Assembly (NCBI GenBank): GCA_947396885.1
Contig: OX377206.1
Span: 13,391,466 to 13,455,465 of the forward strand
Direction of reading: 5' to 3'
Source of the DNA: Heligmosomoides polygyrus polygyrus
Taxonomy: Eukaryota; Nematoda; Chromadorea; Rhabditida; Heligmosomidae
Length of the DNA: 64,000 nt
Part shown: in pieces, positions 44,096 through 54,785 of the stretch
Numbering within the stretch: position 1 is the first letter of the stretch
How the letters are laid out: each line of letters starts with the position of its first letter
The notes under the pieces: model-generated
Databases searched by the model: none
What the model saw: only the letters and a program-made list of their open reading frames with translations
What the model was told of the DNA's origin: nothing
Position numbers and translations under genes: made by a program

Positions 44096-44845
44096 TTAGG
44101 CTGTCGCAAAATTAATTGCCGATACGGGTCGCCTACTTCGAACTGCTATAACTCGGCCTAAACACAATTGTATTAATCAGTGTGAAAACAGCCAGAATCT
44201 ATTCATCCTTGCCAATAAACAGGTAATAAATCTAATCCTTTACAATAAATACTGGGATCACAGAAATTAGCGAAATCAAGGAGGGCATATTCAACATCGA
44301 CCAAATTAGTGCATGGTTTCTGAGGCAAATGAGAATCCAGAGCTCGAAAAAAGTGACAGTCAATGGGGGAAAGGTTGGGAGAATATGGTGGGGGAAGGAG
44401 AACTTCGATGCCTATATGGTCAATTTTCACTGAGCGATTTGTGAGGTGTGTGGCCTTGCGTTGTCCTGCAACAGAAGCTGCCCTTCTCTATTCACCACTG
44501 CCGGCCACAATTTTTGCAACCTCTCATACATTTGGTCTAAATCACACCAGTAAGACTCTGCCGTGATTCCTTGATCAGGTTGCAAAAAGCTGTAATGACA
44601 CCTTCACAAGGTTACGGTTACTTTTTCCAATTTAAATTCGGAAAGTATGATGACTCGATAGTCGCTTCGGTTCATGATTTTATGAAGCCCTAGAAAAAGT
44701 CGACTAAAAACACATACGTTTTCTGAAAGAGCCGGAAACCCTACCAAACGGTATGTGTGGCTCTCCTTGAAATGGAAGGTCTTTAGGGTAAAAACTTATT
44801 TATCTATACCTACCTCGAACGGAGATTAATTTTGCGACAGGCTAA
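44096..44845 (-). mobile_element. Shortened mariner element with TA duplication
   Basis: ITRs TTAGGCTGTCGCAAAATTAA and (complement of the right end) TTAGCCTGTCGCAAAATTAA differ once. TA flanks both sides (44094-44095, 44846-44847). 750 bp against about 1.3 kb for a full mariner: the 5' part of the transposase is deleted. Confidence 0.88.
44203..44560 (-). pseudogene. Mariner transposase C-terminal part, broken
   Basis: Minus strand: CDLDQMYERLQKLWPAVVNR, then QLLLQDNARPHTSQIAQ with the second catalytic Asp (QDN), a stop and frameshift near 44430, then VLLPPPYSPNLSPIDCHFFR with the third catalytic Asp in PID, and FANFCDPSIYCKGLDLLP to the end. The region of the first Asp and the DNA-binding domain are missing. 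Family: mariner, D,D34D type. Inactive. Confidence 0.88.
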
Positions 44846-44993
44846 TACCACTAGCGCGAAGATCACAAGTGATTAAACAAGCCATGATTCTTTTTTCTCA
44901 TAGGTTTTTCTTTAAATTATTTCAGTCGATAAGCTTTCTATGTTGACCTCGAAATAAGGTTGAAGCCTAATTACGGGTTCGTTTCGAAGTACT

Positions 44994-45355
44994 GGGCGCG
45001 TGAAGCGCAGATGGAAGAAGTATCTCCTTCGCGTGCACCCGATATCAGGCTTTTGGTTCGGATTTCCCGGTCTGGCCAATCAAGGGATCTGTAATTTGTA
45101 CCAGAATTGTGTGGGAAGCGAAGTGCTGTTTTGTTCATCGGCTGGCCACAACTATACCCTCCAGTATCTATGAGTTGATATTGGAGGGAAGGGTATGTAG
45201 ATAAAACGTTGACTGCTTATAGACTGGCCGGCGTGTCATTGTATAGGCCAATTACGCGGTCAAATTTCCTTCCCGACATTCTGGAAAAGTAGAATGCGTA
45301 GCGCATTCCAGAGTGGAGTTCACTAATGCCGTCATTTCCGCTTATTCTTATTCTC
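44994..45355 (+). mobile_element. SINE-A copy with hairpin insertion
   Basis: Head GGGCGCGTGAAGCGCAGATG. After the GCTGGCCACA motif an extra segment of about 85 bp contains a hairpin (TACCCTCCAGTATC / GATATTGGAGGGAAGGGTA, 45155-45196). Tail diverged. Confidence 0.78.
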
Positions 45356-45484
45356 AAATGAAAAATTGGCTTGTCGCCAGTAGTGGATGAACATCTTGAT
45401 AAAGTGCTTCAACATCAGTATGTTTGCTTGCTCTTAGATGCTGATGTGTATAAATTAGGTTATTTATTGCTACTACCATTGATT

Positions 45485-45777
45485 GGCTCGTATAGCGCAG
45501 TCGGAGGAGGTGCCGGCTGTCGCGTGCACCCGATACCAGGTTCCTGGTTCGGATTTGCCCGTCCAGGCCAACCAAACCTTCCACCCCTCAGGGGTCGGTG
45601 AATTGGTACCAGACTTGTCTAAGAAGGATAAAGCGCTGACTTCTTCATCGGGTGGCCATCGAAAGTCTTTGTACGGCCAAATACGCGTTCAAATCCATCC
45701 ACGACATCCCGTAGAACTAAAATGCATGGCATTCCGAAATGAATTGAATAACGCCGTCCTTTGCCTTTGATCTTTAA
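45485..45777 (+). mobile_element. SINE-A copy
   Basis: Head GGCTCGTATAGCGCAGTCGG, intact box A and B regions, tail CCTTTGCCTTTGATC. Well conserved. Confidence 0.9.
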
Positions 45778-46686
45778 CGTAATGAAGTGTTTCAGTAATT
45801 TCACATTTTTAGAGCCGCAGCCCTCCTATGTAGCTACGAAACTCCGTCGAAGCAGCTCGGATCGGCCAGGCGTCTCGAAATTGCCAGCCGACTCAGCTGT
45901 CCATGTGTAAGTAAGCTGACCAGTTGTTCATGTCGGTGTCGATTGTTTCGGGCGGAAAGCCTTTGAATGTACGCTGGGTGGACTGGATGCCCGGAGCTGG
46001 ATCAAGCGCTTCTTCACATGGGCCCATTTGTACAGACCATTGACGCTGCTGCTGCTGCTGCTGCTGCTGCACTATGCAAACTATTCCTTAGGGAAACTGG
46101 TAGCCGTTTGGGCGCGGCACAGGTTTCACCGAAGGCTTTGTTCGCTATCTGCTACATGCTTCAATACGTCTGCTTTATTTAGCTGTCAGTCCACTAACAA
46201 TATGGCCAAGTCCGAAGATGTCCAAGACTTTGCTTAGCGTTTAGGATTTTAAGCACCAATGTATTGAATCGAAAGGATTTCCATGGAAAATATGCTGAAT
46301 TACGTTACGGTGCCATTATGTTCTGGTGTAAAATCAATTTGTTGATTCTGGATGTACTGAAAGACGAGCTACCGATGGCCTGAAGCGAACCTTAGCCCAT
46401 GTGCAACAGCAGCGTCATCTATTTCTGACCATGGCTTCTCTGCTTTATGCCTGTCTAAACGCCTACATACATGAAGTCTCTATGTTTACCTTTGTACAGA
46501 ACTGAAAAGGCTTTTATTTTTATTCATTTTTTTAGGAGTAGGTTGCAAGATTATCATATTTGTAAAAAAGCAAACAAAAGTTCACGAAAAAGTTACAGTA
46601 AATTTCAAGAAAATACAGTCTACAAAAAGTTTTCACGAGAAAAACGCGACACAGACATGTTAGTCACATTTTGCGCCTTCGACTCT
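45778..46686. other. No recognised gene; contains a CTG microsatellite
   Basis: A 71-codon plus frame (45967-46182) reads through the CTG run as poly-Ala. No family recognised. Confidence 0.3.
46045..46070. repeat. (GCT)n microsatellite
   Basis: About 8-9 uninterrupted GCT units. Confidence 0.95.
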
Positions 46687-46701
46687 AATCCGAAGCAGAT
46701 A

Positions 46702-47002
46702 AATAAAGGATAAAGGATGAAGGACGGCGTTACTCAATTCCTTTTTGGGATGCACCACGCATTTTGCTTCTTCGGGGTGTCGTGGCGATTTGAATGCGTA
46801 TTTGGCCATACAATGACCTGCGGTGGCCACCCGATGAAGAAGTCAGCGCTTTATCCTTCTTAGACAAAGTCTGGTACCAATTCAACGACCCCAGAGGGAT
46901 GGAAGGCTTGGTTAGCCTAGGCGAGAAATCCGAACCAGAAACCTGGTATCGGGTGCATGCGGCAGCCGGCGCCTCCTCCGACTGCGCTACACGCGCCCAC
47001 CG
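46702..47002 (-). mobile_element. SINE-A copy with perfect 15-bp TSD
   Basis: AATCCGAAGCAGATA at 46687-46701 and 47003-47017 is identical, the longest clean TSD in the window. Tail AAATAAAGGATAAAGGATG. Confidence 0.96.
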
Positions 47003-47146
47003 AATCCGAAGCAGATACAGCTCATAAAACACCTACTTTGTGAAAAACTTGGAATCCTTTAAACAGGTAAATTTCGATACCCAATTTTTAAAGATGGATT
47101 AAAGTTGTTTTTCTTTTATTTAGCTTTATTGCTAGTATTGTGAGAT

Positions 47147-47551
47147 GGGCGTGTTTGGCGGCCCCGACACTCGTGTGCATCCAAGTCAAGTCTTCGTGTT
47201 CGAGTCCGGCACAGGCCGACCGATGCCGATACCATCATTTCAGGGTTGGGAAATTATCGTGGCTACTGCTGCTCTCATTCAAATGTACTGAGTTCTCATT
47301 TAAAATGGCCGATTATTTTTTTCTGGTCCGAATTGGAGCACACTCATTCCGAAGTCATCAGATTGCTTAAGATTTATCGCTCTACATTTCAGAGTGAACT
47401 CCCTGTCAGTTCAGCTAGTTCTCAATGTAAATAATTTTAAAAAATCATAAATCAATTCAAATCACCTCCACGACATCCGTAGAAGTAGAATGCGTGGCGC
47501 ATCCCAAAGAGGATTGAATAACGCCGTCCTTTATCCTTTATTCTTTAATAA
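47147..47551 (+). mobile_element. SINE-A variant, interrupted or partly replaced
   Basis: 5' part 47147-47240 (GGGCGTGTTTGGCGGCCCCG, box B GTGTTCGAGTCC, CACAGGCCGACCGATGCC) and 3' part 47455-47551 (AATTCAAATCACCTCCACGA to CCTTTATCC) are separated by about 210 bp of unrelated sequence. The head is the variant type also seen at 15305. Confidence 0.65.
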
Positions 47552-48139
47552 CAAGTTTGTAACGAGCATTCAGCTCGTGCACATCATCCAATCGAGTCTG
47601 AAATGTACAGTTTCAGGGTGGCGCCTGGCGTAATTTGGACCACCTGCACATTGCAAAATTTTTATCGTCCTGTGCTTCTATATGAGTTTTAAGCATAATC
47701 AGAACCTTCGCTAGCAGCAATGCTAGAACCTTTCAAAAAATACCTGTTCATTTTTATTGTATTATTTAGCATTCCTTGCATTTTTCTTCAAGCTGTAGTG
47801 TGTGTTGAAGCTTGAAAATGCACTAATCGATCGATACGACCACTTTTTTAAAATTTGTGACAACTGTAAATTCAAGCAAAACACAATCAATCGAGTGTAA
47901 AATGCAAGAATTCAGGCAAGTGCGTGGCGCTATCCCTTTCGCACATATGTCAGAAAATTTCTATTTTCTTGCGCTTCCATAAATGTTCTCAAATTCTTCA
48001 GCGCCTTTATTACATAGCAGCAAACTCACGATCTTTCGAACAGTGCTTACATTTTTAGGACACTCTGTGTATTATTTGTGTACAAAATGAAAAGAAAATA
48101 TGTGCTGTATTAAAGGTACGTTGGTTCTGTGTGATATTT
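47552..48139. other. No recognised gene
   Basis: AT-rich sequence without a recognised feature. Confidence 0.35.
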
Positions 48140-48466
48140 TCATGGACAACGTAACCTAAAGAGTATATGAAACTTTTGATGCTCCATTACACGGGAAGAA
48201 CGTTCTGAATGCAGTGGAGCATTTAGGGCCATAACGGGCCGTAATAAGCTCCGCGGCCCAGGAAGACCCCCAGCGGAGAAGTTCTCACTTTCTCGATCGC
48301 TTTCTGTTGGACCGACACCTCGCTCCTCACACTCAATGGTCACCATCTCGCACTTCAAATTGATTCCTCCACCACCACCTCCACCTCCTCCTCGTCGTCG
48401 TCGTGCTCCTATTCTCATTGCGTCGTCGTTTCTCATATGATTCTGGTTTCTTGCACGGCACCTCAA
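48140..48466 (-). CDS. Possible exon with Arg/Gly-rich run, unrecognised
   Basis: A 108-codon minus frame from 48466: basic start (MRCRARNQNHMRNDDAMRI), RRRR, a run of 9 Gly, then INLKCEMVTIECEERGVGP and a Ser/Glu-rich segment. Composition is more protein-like than neighbouring frames, but the Gly run is encoded by a GGA/GGT low-complexity tract. An SL1-like sequence lies on the same strand 425 bp upstream. No domain recognised. It might be an exon, a retrocopy or chance. Confidence 0.3.
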   Translation of the reverse strand: MRCRARNQNHMRNDDAMRIGARRRRGGGGGGGGGINLKCEMVTIECEERGVGPTESDRESENFSAGGLPGPRSLLRPVMALNAPLHSERSSRVMEHQKFHILFRLRCP

Positions 48467-48890
48467 CCTTGAAATGCCTCAGCCGATGAGCACCACAGAG
48501 ATCGTGGCTGTGAAACGTTTTTTCCTTATAAACCGACGCTGAGGCCTTCCACGTAACAATTTGGACAAATTCGGCTAAGCTGATTTCAGTTTTTTTTTCA
48601 GTTGTCTTACTTCATAACGTCACGAGGCTGGGGTTTTCCTTCTTGTAGTTTTCTTTCATTTTCCTTATTTTTCTTTTAAATAAACTTATAAAGTGTTGAA
48701 AAAAGCTCGCTTCGTCACTGGCTTCAGTCGAACTTTTTGTCATAACTTCTCTCCGGCGGCTCATCAGTGATTTGGGAAGACACTATGCAAAAAAAGAACG
48801 GAATTAGAGCAAAACTACCAAAATCAGACTACGAAACGGAAAAAACTGATTGGAGGACCTCTGCACTCATCGACAATTGTTGTGAAATAC

Positions 48891-48912
48891 CTCAAACTTG
48901 GGTAATTAAATT
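48891..48912 (-). ncRNA. SL1 spliced-leader sequence, gene relic or retrocopied leader
   Basis: The minus strand reads TTTAATTACCCAAGTTTGAG, identical to nematode SL1 positions 3-22. Only the initial GG is changed to AA. It is followed at once by GTATTT, as in an SL RNA where GT is the splice donor, and TACC/GGTA can pair as in SL stem I. An Sm-like GATTTTGG occurs 87-94 bases from the start, further than in known SL RNAs, and no 3' stem is obvious. The alternatives are a decayed SL1 RNA gene or the 5' end of a retrocopied trans-spliced mRNA. Confidence 0.7.
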
Positions 48913-49262
48913 AAATATTTAAAGTCCCATTTCATTGTACAGGTAGTGCACGCAATTTAAACGCTTCACAAAATCGCTTTGGAACAGAAAACATGGTGAA
49001 ATAAATGACATTAAAATTTTTCCAGCTTGATTTCAACGCCACTTTACATGCCTTTATGAATGCATGATCATTTAATCAGTCTAGAAGATTGCCTTAACAC
49101 TGGATCTAAAAACTTTTTGAGTAATCACAAAACTTCGGTGATGTACAATTTTTTTAAACAAATACCAAAGCGCAGAGAAGTAGACCAAAATTGACAACTG
49201 TGATTCAGTGTTGGGAAAACAATAACTACACTGAAGCTGGTTGTTAAAGAATAAACAAGAAA
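48913..49262. other. No recognised feature
   Basis: No snRNA-type promoter could be identified upstream of the SL1-like site by eye. Confidence 0.3.
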
Positions 49263-49306
49263 GGGCGACGATCCATTTCCTTTTTGCACCACACATTCTA
49301 CTTCTA
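49263..49306 (-). mobile_element. SINE-A 3' fragment
   Basis: GGGCGACGATCCATTTCC and CACCACACATTCTACTTCTA match the tail-side body. Confidence 0.55.
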
Positions 49307-49326
49307 AAATCATGAGTTTATAGGGA

Positions 49327-50099
49327 TTAGGTCGTTGCATATGAAATGACCGATTTTGGTACCACAACTCTGGTCGATTGTTCATGGCTATGAATGCTCC
49401 TGTTTCAGACATTGTACATAGTTTCTGAAGGCGCAGAATCTCCTGCATTCTTAACATTTATGGCATTTGTGACAAATTTGCCTCTTGCCGAGTTTTTGAC
49501 GTCGTTTTTACAGTATGAATCAACGTGTTATGCGGGTGCTCTACTTGTATGAATGGAGAAGTAGACACAGTTCTTTCAGTTCCTCACAAGTTCTGAAAGA
49601 CTGGAGAGACTACCATAGCGGAGAAGTACTATGCCGACCTTGAATTGATACACCAGAAGTAGGCCGCTTTGGTCAAGCGAAGAGGCCCAGTTCTTCTTCA
49701 TGACGACGCGCGTCCGCACGTTTCAAAAATTGTTGTCTAGAAGCTGAATGAATTGGGGTGCGAAACTCTGCCACATCCAGCATATTCACCATGTCTGTCC
49801 CCTGCCGATTATCATTTTTTTCAAGCATTTGGATATTTCCGCATTTTTCGAGAATTCAGATCTTCATGTGAAGGAAAAAATTCAGCAAGCAGGACGATGT
49901 CAAAAACAACTTCTTGTATTTTATTAATTTTCGTAGTTCTGAGTGTTATAAAAATGGAATGTTTATGTAATTCTCACGTTGAGAAAAGTGCAATAATTGT
50001 AACGGTGCTTAGCCCAATTAATAAAATTGTTTCCAAGCGAAGTTATGATCGCTTCAAAGTTTTCAGTCAAAATCGGCCATTTCATATGCAACTACCTAA
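49327..50099 (+). mobile_element. Shortened mariner element
   Basis: ITRs TTAGGTCGTTGCATATGAAA and (complement of the right) TTAGGTAGTTGCATATGAAA match over about 30 bp with two changes. 773 bp, internally deleted. Confidence 0.88.
49513..49880 (+). pseudogene. Mariner transposase, two retained ends
   Basis: It starts at the ATG at 49513 with MNQRVMRVLYLYEW (N-terminal helix-turn-helix start), then stops and loses its middle. It resumes at about 49625 with YYADLELIHQK, stop, ALVKRRGPVLLHDDARPHVS with the second catalytic Asp, stop, KLNELGCETLPHPAYSP and the third catalytic Asp in SPADYHFF. The conserved Asp of YSPD is Cys here. The first catalytic Asp region is deleted. Inactive D,D34D mariner. 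Confidence 0.88.
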
Positions 50100-50928
50100 T
50101 AGTAACGTTCAAGGAAGGGAAAACGCACACTTTACTGACCGGTATTGTATTTAGCAATCTTGGTGTCACAGTCTAGAGTGTTTCTACGATTTCTTTGATA
50201 TTTTGTTGTACTGTAACCCCTACTGTTCACTCTTTATCAGTAGACATGACACGTGACACCATTGGAGTGAAACATCGCGTTGAAATTCGCATGGTCGTTA
50301 ACTCTCGAACTACCGTGCACGTGCAGACACGTACATTAATGGCGGCGGCAATATAATTGGGCACGGCCGTGAAATCTTCAAGGTCCAAAGGGCTTCACTT
50401 TCCTTTAGAACTTCTCTATGAAATTCCATTCCCACCATGACTTACATAAACATAAAAACTGGAGTGTATTCGTGTATTGCGTACAATACCGTCCTTAATT
50501 CGTGTATAATCCACGCGTTGCGAAAGATTTGACGTCGCAATCGCGTAACTTTATTCATAATGGTCCCTCTGGAATTTGACTCACATCAGACGTTTTTTCG
50601 TCTCAATGCAAATGTAATGGGCTTCATAGAAGTTAATTTAGTTTAAAACTAACCTATATGCGGCACGATTTTCTCCCAGGCGCCGTTATGTGTTTTATGT
50701 ACTTGGCTTCCGAAACCTTCGCTGAGTTTCCGATTTCCTTCTCAGGATATCTCATAAACGCTGCAGAGCAAATTTTAGATATTTGTTTTTCTATCAACAA
50801 ATCTATGCTGAGAATGAAGTGATTATCATTTTGAGATCAAACGCTAGGAATTTCAGGGCAATTGAACGTCTTTTAAATGCGACGTCAAGAAACCGATTCT
50901 CCAAATCTGGACACTGCTTCTCCTGGCT
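50100..50928. other. No recognised feature
   Basis: No protein-like frame or repeat recognised. Confidence 0.35.
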
Positions 50929-51174
50929 GGGCGTGTGTAGCACAGTTGAAAGGAATGCCGCCTGTCGCGTGCACCCGATACCAGGTTCTTGGTTCTGATT
51001 TTCCACCCAGGCCAACCAAGCCTCCCACCCCTCGATGGGTCCGTGAGTTGGTACCAGGCTTGTAGGGAAGAGATAAAGCGCAGACTTCTTCATCGGCTGG
51101 TTCCGTAGAAGGAGAATGCGTGGCGCATTGTAAAAGGGATTGAGTAACGTCGTCCATATCGTTTATCCTTTATG
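50929..51174 (+). mobile_element. SINE-A copy with about 70-bp deletion
   Basis: Head GGGCGTGTGTAGCACAGTTG. TCATCGGCTGG jumps straight to TTCCGTAGAAGGAGAATGCG, losing the CAAGTCATTG...CACGACATC segment. Tail TATCGTTTATCCTTTA. Confidence 0.85.
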
Positions 51175-51385
51175 CACTGGCTATTGGTCTTTGCAGTCAA
51201 AAACTTTTTTACGCGTTGCATTGAGAAAATTGCATTTTCGCAGCACTACTAAAGAGACCTCGCAAATAAAGTTTAATAGTTAGTAATAATAGTTTGGGTT
51301 TTCTAACTAGGAACTCTCCGCTTTTCCGTCGCTAGCAAGGACTTTTCCAGTCTTCAACGAGACGTAACTTTTCGTGTAGGTGTTG

Positions 51386-51449
51386 TAGTAATGTAATGTA
51401 ATGTATGCTAGGTATTTTAGTAATATAATGTAATGTAGTAATGTATGCT
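51386..51449. repeat. TAATG simple repeat
   Basis: Imperfect GTAATGTAATGTAATGTATG repeats. Short. Confidence 0.75.
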
Positions 51450-51548
51450 GTTGATTTTGTTAGTGAAGTTTTTTATTTTGCAAGCGTCAACTCCTGCCTA
51501 ACTTTTTTTATTCAACTTCTGAGAATTTTATGTGCAGACAGTCGCGCT

Positions 51549-51840
51549 AGGGCGCGTGTAGCGCAGTCGGAGGAGGTGCCGGTTGTAGCGTGCACCCGAT
51601 ACCAGGTTCTTGGTTCTGATTTTCCCAGGCCAACCAAGCCTCCCATCCCTCCTGGGTCGGTGAACTGGTACCAGACTTGTCTGGAAGAGATAAAGCGTTG
51701 AATTGCTCATCGGCTGGCCACCTCAAGTCATTGTATGGCCAAATACGCATTCAAATCGCCTTCACGACATCCCGTAGAAGTAGAATGCGTGGCACATCTT
51801 AAAAGGGAATGAGTAACGCCGTCCTTTATCTTTATTTTAT
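51549..51840 (+). mobile_element. SINE-A copy with TSD
   Basis: ACAGTCGCGCT (51538-51548) and ACAGTTGCGCT (51841-51851), one change. Head GGGCGCGTGTAGCGCAGTCG is the family consensus. Confidence 0.94.
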
Positions 51841-51851
51841 ACAGTTGCGCT

Positions 51852-52483
51852 CAACAACGATCACCTTGAAGCAGTGTAAAATAGACTCCAATATTGTGAA
51901 ATTGCACAGATTTCAAAGAATCAGAACTTTTTATTCTAGCTAGCAAAGAAGGCAAGAGTTTTAAGAAGGTAAGGTGGAAGAATTTATTAGCGCTCACAAC
52001 AATGCTTTGTTACGATCAATACTCCAATAGCAGGTAGGACTCGAACTCAACCCGTTTCAACCTCACTGCCAGCCACTTAATGTTTAAAGGACGTGAACTG
52101 AACTGCATTTTTAAAGCAAAAATTAGGTAGCTAAGAGTTTCAAAAGTGTGAAAGTTCTTGTGAAGATGAGACCTTCTTTATCAGCGACTATAAATATGGG
52201 AGAGAAGAACATCACCAACCATTTTAGTAGCATTTTCTATAGTTCTAAGTTCAGGTTTCAAAAATGTCGTATTAAGAGTCTCTTGGACAAAATTCGTTTT
52301 CAGTTTTGTAAAAGGCACCTGGTTTTATTTCAAAAACGCTTGTTTTTGTTTGAGAAGGAGTTCAGTTTGATTTCAAAAGCGTTATGCTTGCCCAGAAATA
52401 CGTATGTCCAATGTGATGTAAAAATGGGTAATGTTTAGCGGAATTTTCACATGTTCCAATACCACATACATATATTGCTGGTG
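51852..52483. other. No gene; contains a tRNA-like SINE remnant
   Basis: At 52020-52085 the minus strand carries TTGAGTTCGAGTCCTACC (box B) preceded by TGGCTGGCAGTGAGG (box A with an insertion). The sequence after it matches the SINE at 35285. From about 52090 the text weakly resembles the fold-back arms at 1764 and 22190. Confidence 0.5.
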
Positions 52484-52870
52484 ATTATTTATTTATTTAT
52501 TCATTTATTTATTTATTTATTTATTTATTTCTTCATCAGAAATAAACATAGTCATGCATTTCATAAGTAATGACACATAAACAAATACTACGTCACACAA
52601 ATTTAAAACAAACATAAAATTAAACACAGCACGTTAACATAACTTTTACGCACCATTAAGGACTTGAACAAACTCACAGACATGTTTATGATATTCTCAT
52701 CCTCACCTAATAATAAGTTCAAGTCCTTAAGATTTCTGTAAGTGAGGAAGTTTGATCTCGCCTGCGATTTTGGGACAGGAAGGTAAAGCCTTAAGTTCCC
52801 TCTCCTATTCGTAGTCAGAGGTGCACCGAAAAATATCGTGGGATCTATTGAAATTCTATTTGTCAGCATC
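52484..52870 (-). mobile_element. CR1-type LINE 3' end
   Basis: (TTTA)n tail at 52484-52530, then minus-strand coding for the CR1 C terminus: FGAPLTTNRRGNLRLYLPVP, ARSNFLTYRNLKDLNLLLGE. The rest is absent because of 5' truncation. Confidence 0.82.
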
Positions 52871-53257
52871 AGTGATCATCAAATACATAGAAGTACAGTA
52901 CTTGGTGCGACAAGAAATGAACTGACTAGCGCTGATTTTCTCTTTTCGATGTTCATTTAGAGTGATACTCTAAACGAACATAAAAAGCACAGCTGATTGA
53001 ACTTGTTCGTGCACTCTGATGGATCGAGCAGCATCCGCTTCAAACCTGTGTTCTCAGCCACATGTTCATCAGCCGAATTATGGGATTTGAATCCTATGCT
53101 CTGTAGCTATTGAGTGCACTATGTCTTCGCATTACTCATCGCATAAGAGTTTGTCGCTTATGTTGGTGGGTTTTCCGTTTTGGAGATATTCTCCCACTTG
53201 ATCCTCTCAATCGGGGTGGTGTCGGTTTCTTGATTAATAGTTAATGAGCTGCAACCA
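52871..53257. other. No recognised gene
   Basis: A decayed tRNA-like piece (GGATTCAAATCCC on the minus strand, 53070-53090) is possible. Confidence 0.3.
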
Positions 53258-53258
53258 T

Positions 53259-53313
<55 letters not shown>

Positions 53314-53640
53314 TTCAGAGCGTAAGCACGACACTCACGCGCAAAATAAATGAGAAAAAGCAACAAGTTCTACCAAAAAAAGTCACAAGACAACAATCAG
53401 ACGTAGACAGAGGCACCTGAAATTCTGACGGCAGCAATGAACAGAATTTAGTCAACAGCAGAATTTAGTCAGCACCAGTTTCTTGAAGGCATGCATGGAT
53501 AGGGACAGGAGATTTTCGTTTTCCGCAAACAGAGAGTTGAGCTCCCGAAGCCTTCTATATATCAAAAATGAAGATCTGATCGTGGTTTTTGCAATAGGAA
53601 CCTGCGGAACCATTACGATTTAAATTTAGATTTTTCCTTC
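53258..53640 (-). mobile_element. CR1-type LINE 3' end
   Basis: (TTTA)n at 53258-53315, 3' untranslated sequence, then minus coding SSFLIYRRLRELNSLFAENE, LLSLSMHAFKKLV, parallel to the copies at 25735, 26146 and 52484. Confidence 0.82.
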
Positions 53641-53999
53641 CTATTTTTTATGTCGATACTTCTTTTTCTTTTGCTGCAGCTTTTCGTTCTATTATAATCG
53701 CCGGTTCCACTTTTCGTAGTTCTAATTCCTTTCAACCAGCATTGTTGTCGACCGAATTTTCCTGCACTATTTTGCTGAAAATATTTGCTGGGTCTCGCTG
53801 TATGCCTCCGGGGTGCGTACCAGTATAATGAGGTTCCTGAAAGATGGAACCCGCCTGCCTGGTGATGCATGCCCAGGGAGTTATGGATTGGAACACATAA
53901 AACAGGGTGTTCGGTCGTATGTATTTGCTGGGTCTCGCTTTAATCGTCAGACACCTTCCATGTTGCTTCTAGTGGATATACCTGCTTATTTTTTGTTTT

Positions 54000-54326
54000 A
54001 CTTTCAAACCCTCTTAAATTTGGTAATTCTTTGATGCTTCTCCTTCACAAACATTCTTATGATTCGATCTTTCAAACTTTCCCACCTCTAGTTATATCTC
54101 ACTTTGTTGGGAGAGTGCGATGTCTGCTGAAAAAGAAAACCTGCTCTGTGGCCAGTCGGTTGTGAATGATTCTTATTTTCTGTTGTTTACTATTTGATTC
54201 GACGGCTTATTGTCCGATTTTGTTTTATTCTCCATTTTCTATTTCCTATTGTCGTTCTCTTCAGGTCTGGTTTCTGACTGTTTCCATATAGTTCAAGTTT
54301 AATTTGGCGCGTCATTAGTGACGTAG

Positions 54327-54373
<47 letters not shown>

Positions 54374-54374
54374 A
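54000..54374 (+). mobile_element. Probable CR1 3' untranslated region with (AAAT)n tail
   Basis: T-rich sequence like the 3' untranslated part of the LINE at 30225, ending at an (AAAT)n tract (54327-54374). No coding is left. Assigned by tail type and composition only. Confidence 0.4.
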
Positions 54375-54783
54375 CTCTGTCACCAATAGGAAATTCTCTT
54401 TTGTGTAAGGCGACAATGCTCCGGCTATCCAAAACAAATCCTTCCCTACCGTAGGATTTATCCTGTTCAGGACACGGTTCTCTAGTGTTGCTAATAAGAG
54501 GGAGTTCGCGATGTTGTTTCGACAGCATTCTTTGATAAGTGGCGCCTCGCTCGTTTGGCAGGCAATAAACTTGACTCGCGCAAGTGCTCCCATGGGTTCG
54601 AAGACCGACGATTCTGGTGCGCTGGCGCTGCTGACGCTGGCGACCGGATTCGAGTGCCTGATGAAGCCCTACTCATGATCTGTAACCGAAGACCTCTTTC
54701 TTTCATCTGTCAGCTTTTCGGCCTTCGCTAACGCTTTCCTCTTGTCATGGAGAACAGGTGTTTTTTTTTCTTGGGTCATGTAT
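54375..54783. other. No recognised gene
   Basis: Short frames on the minus strand are not recognised. Confidence 0.3.
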
Positions 54784-54785
54784 TA

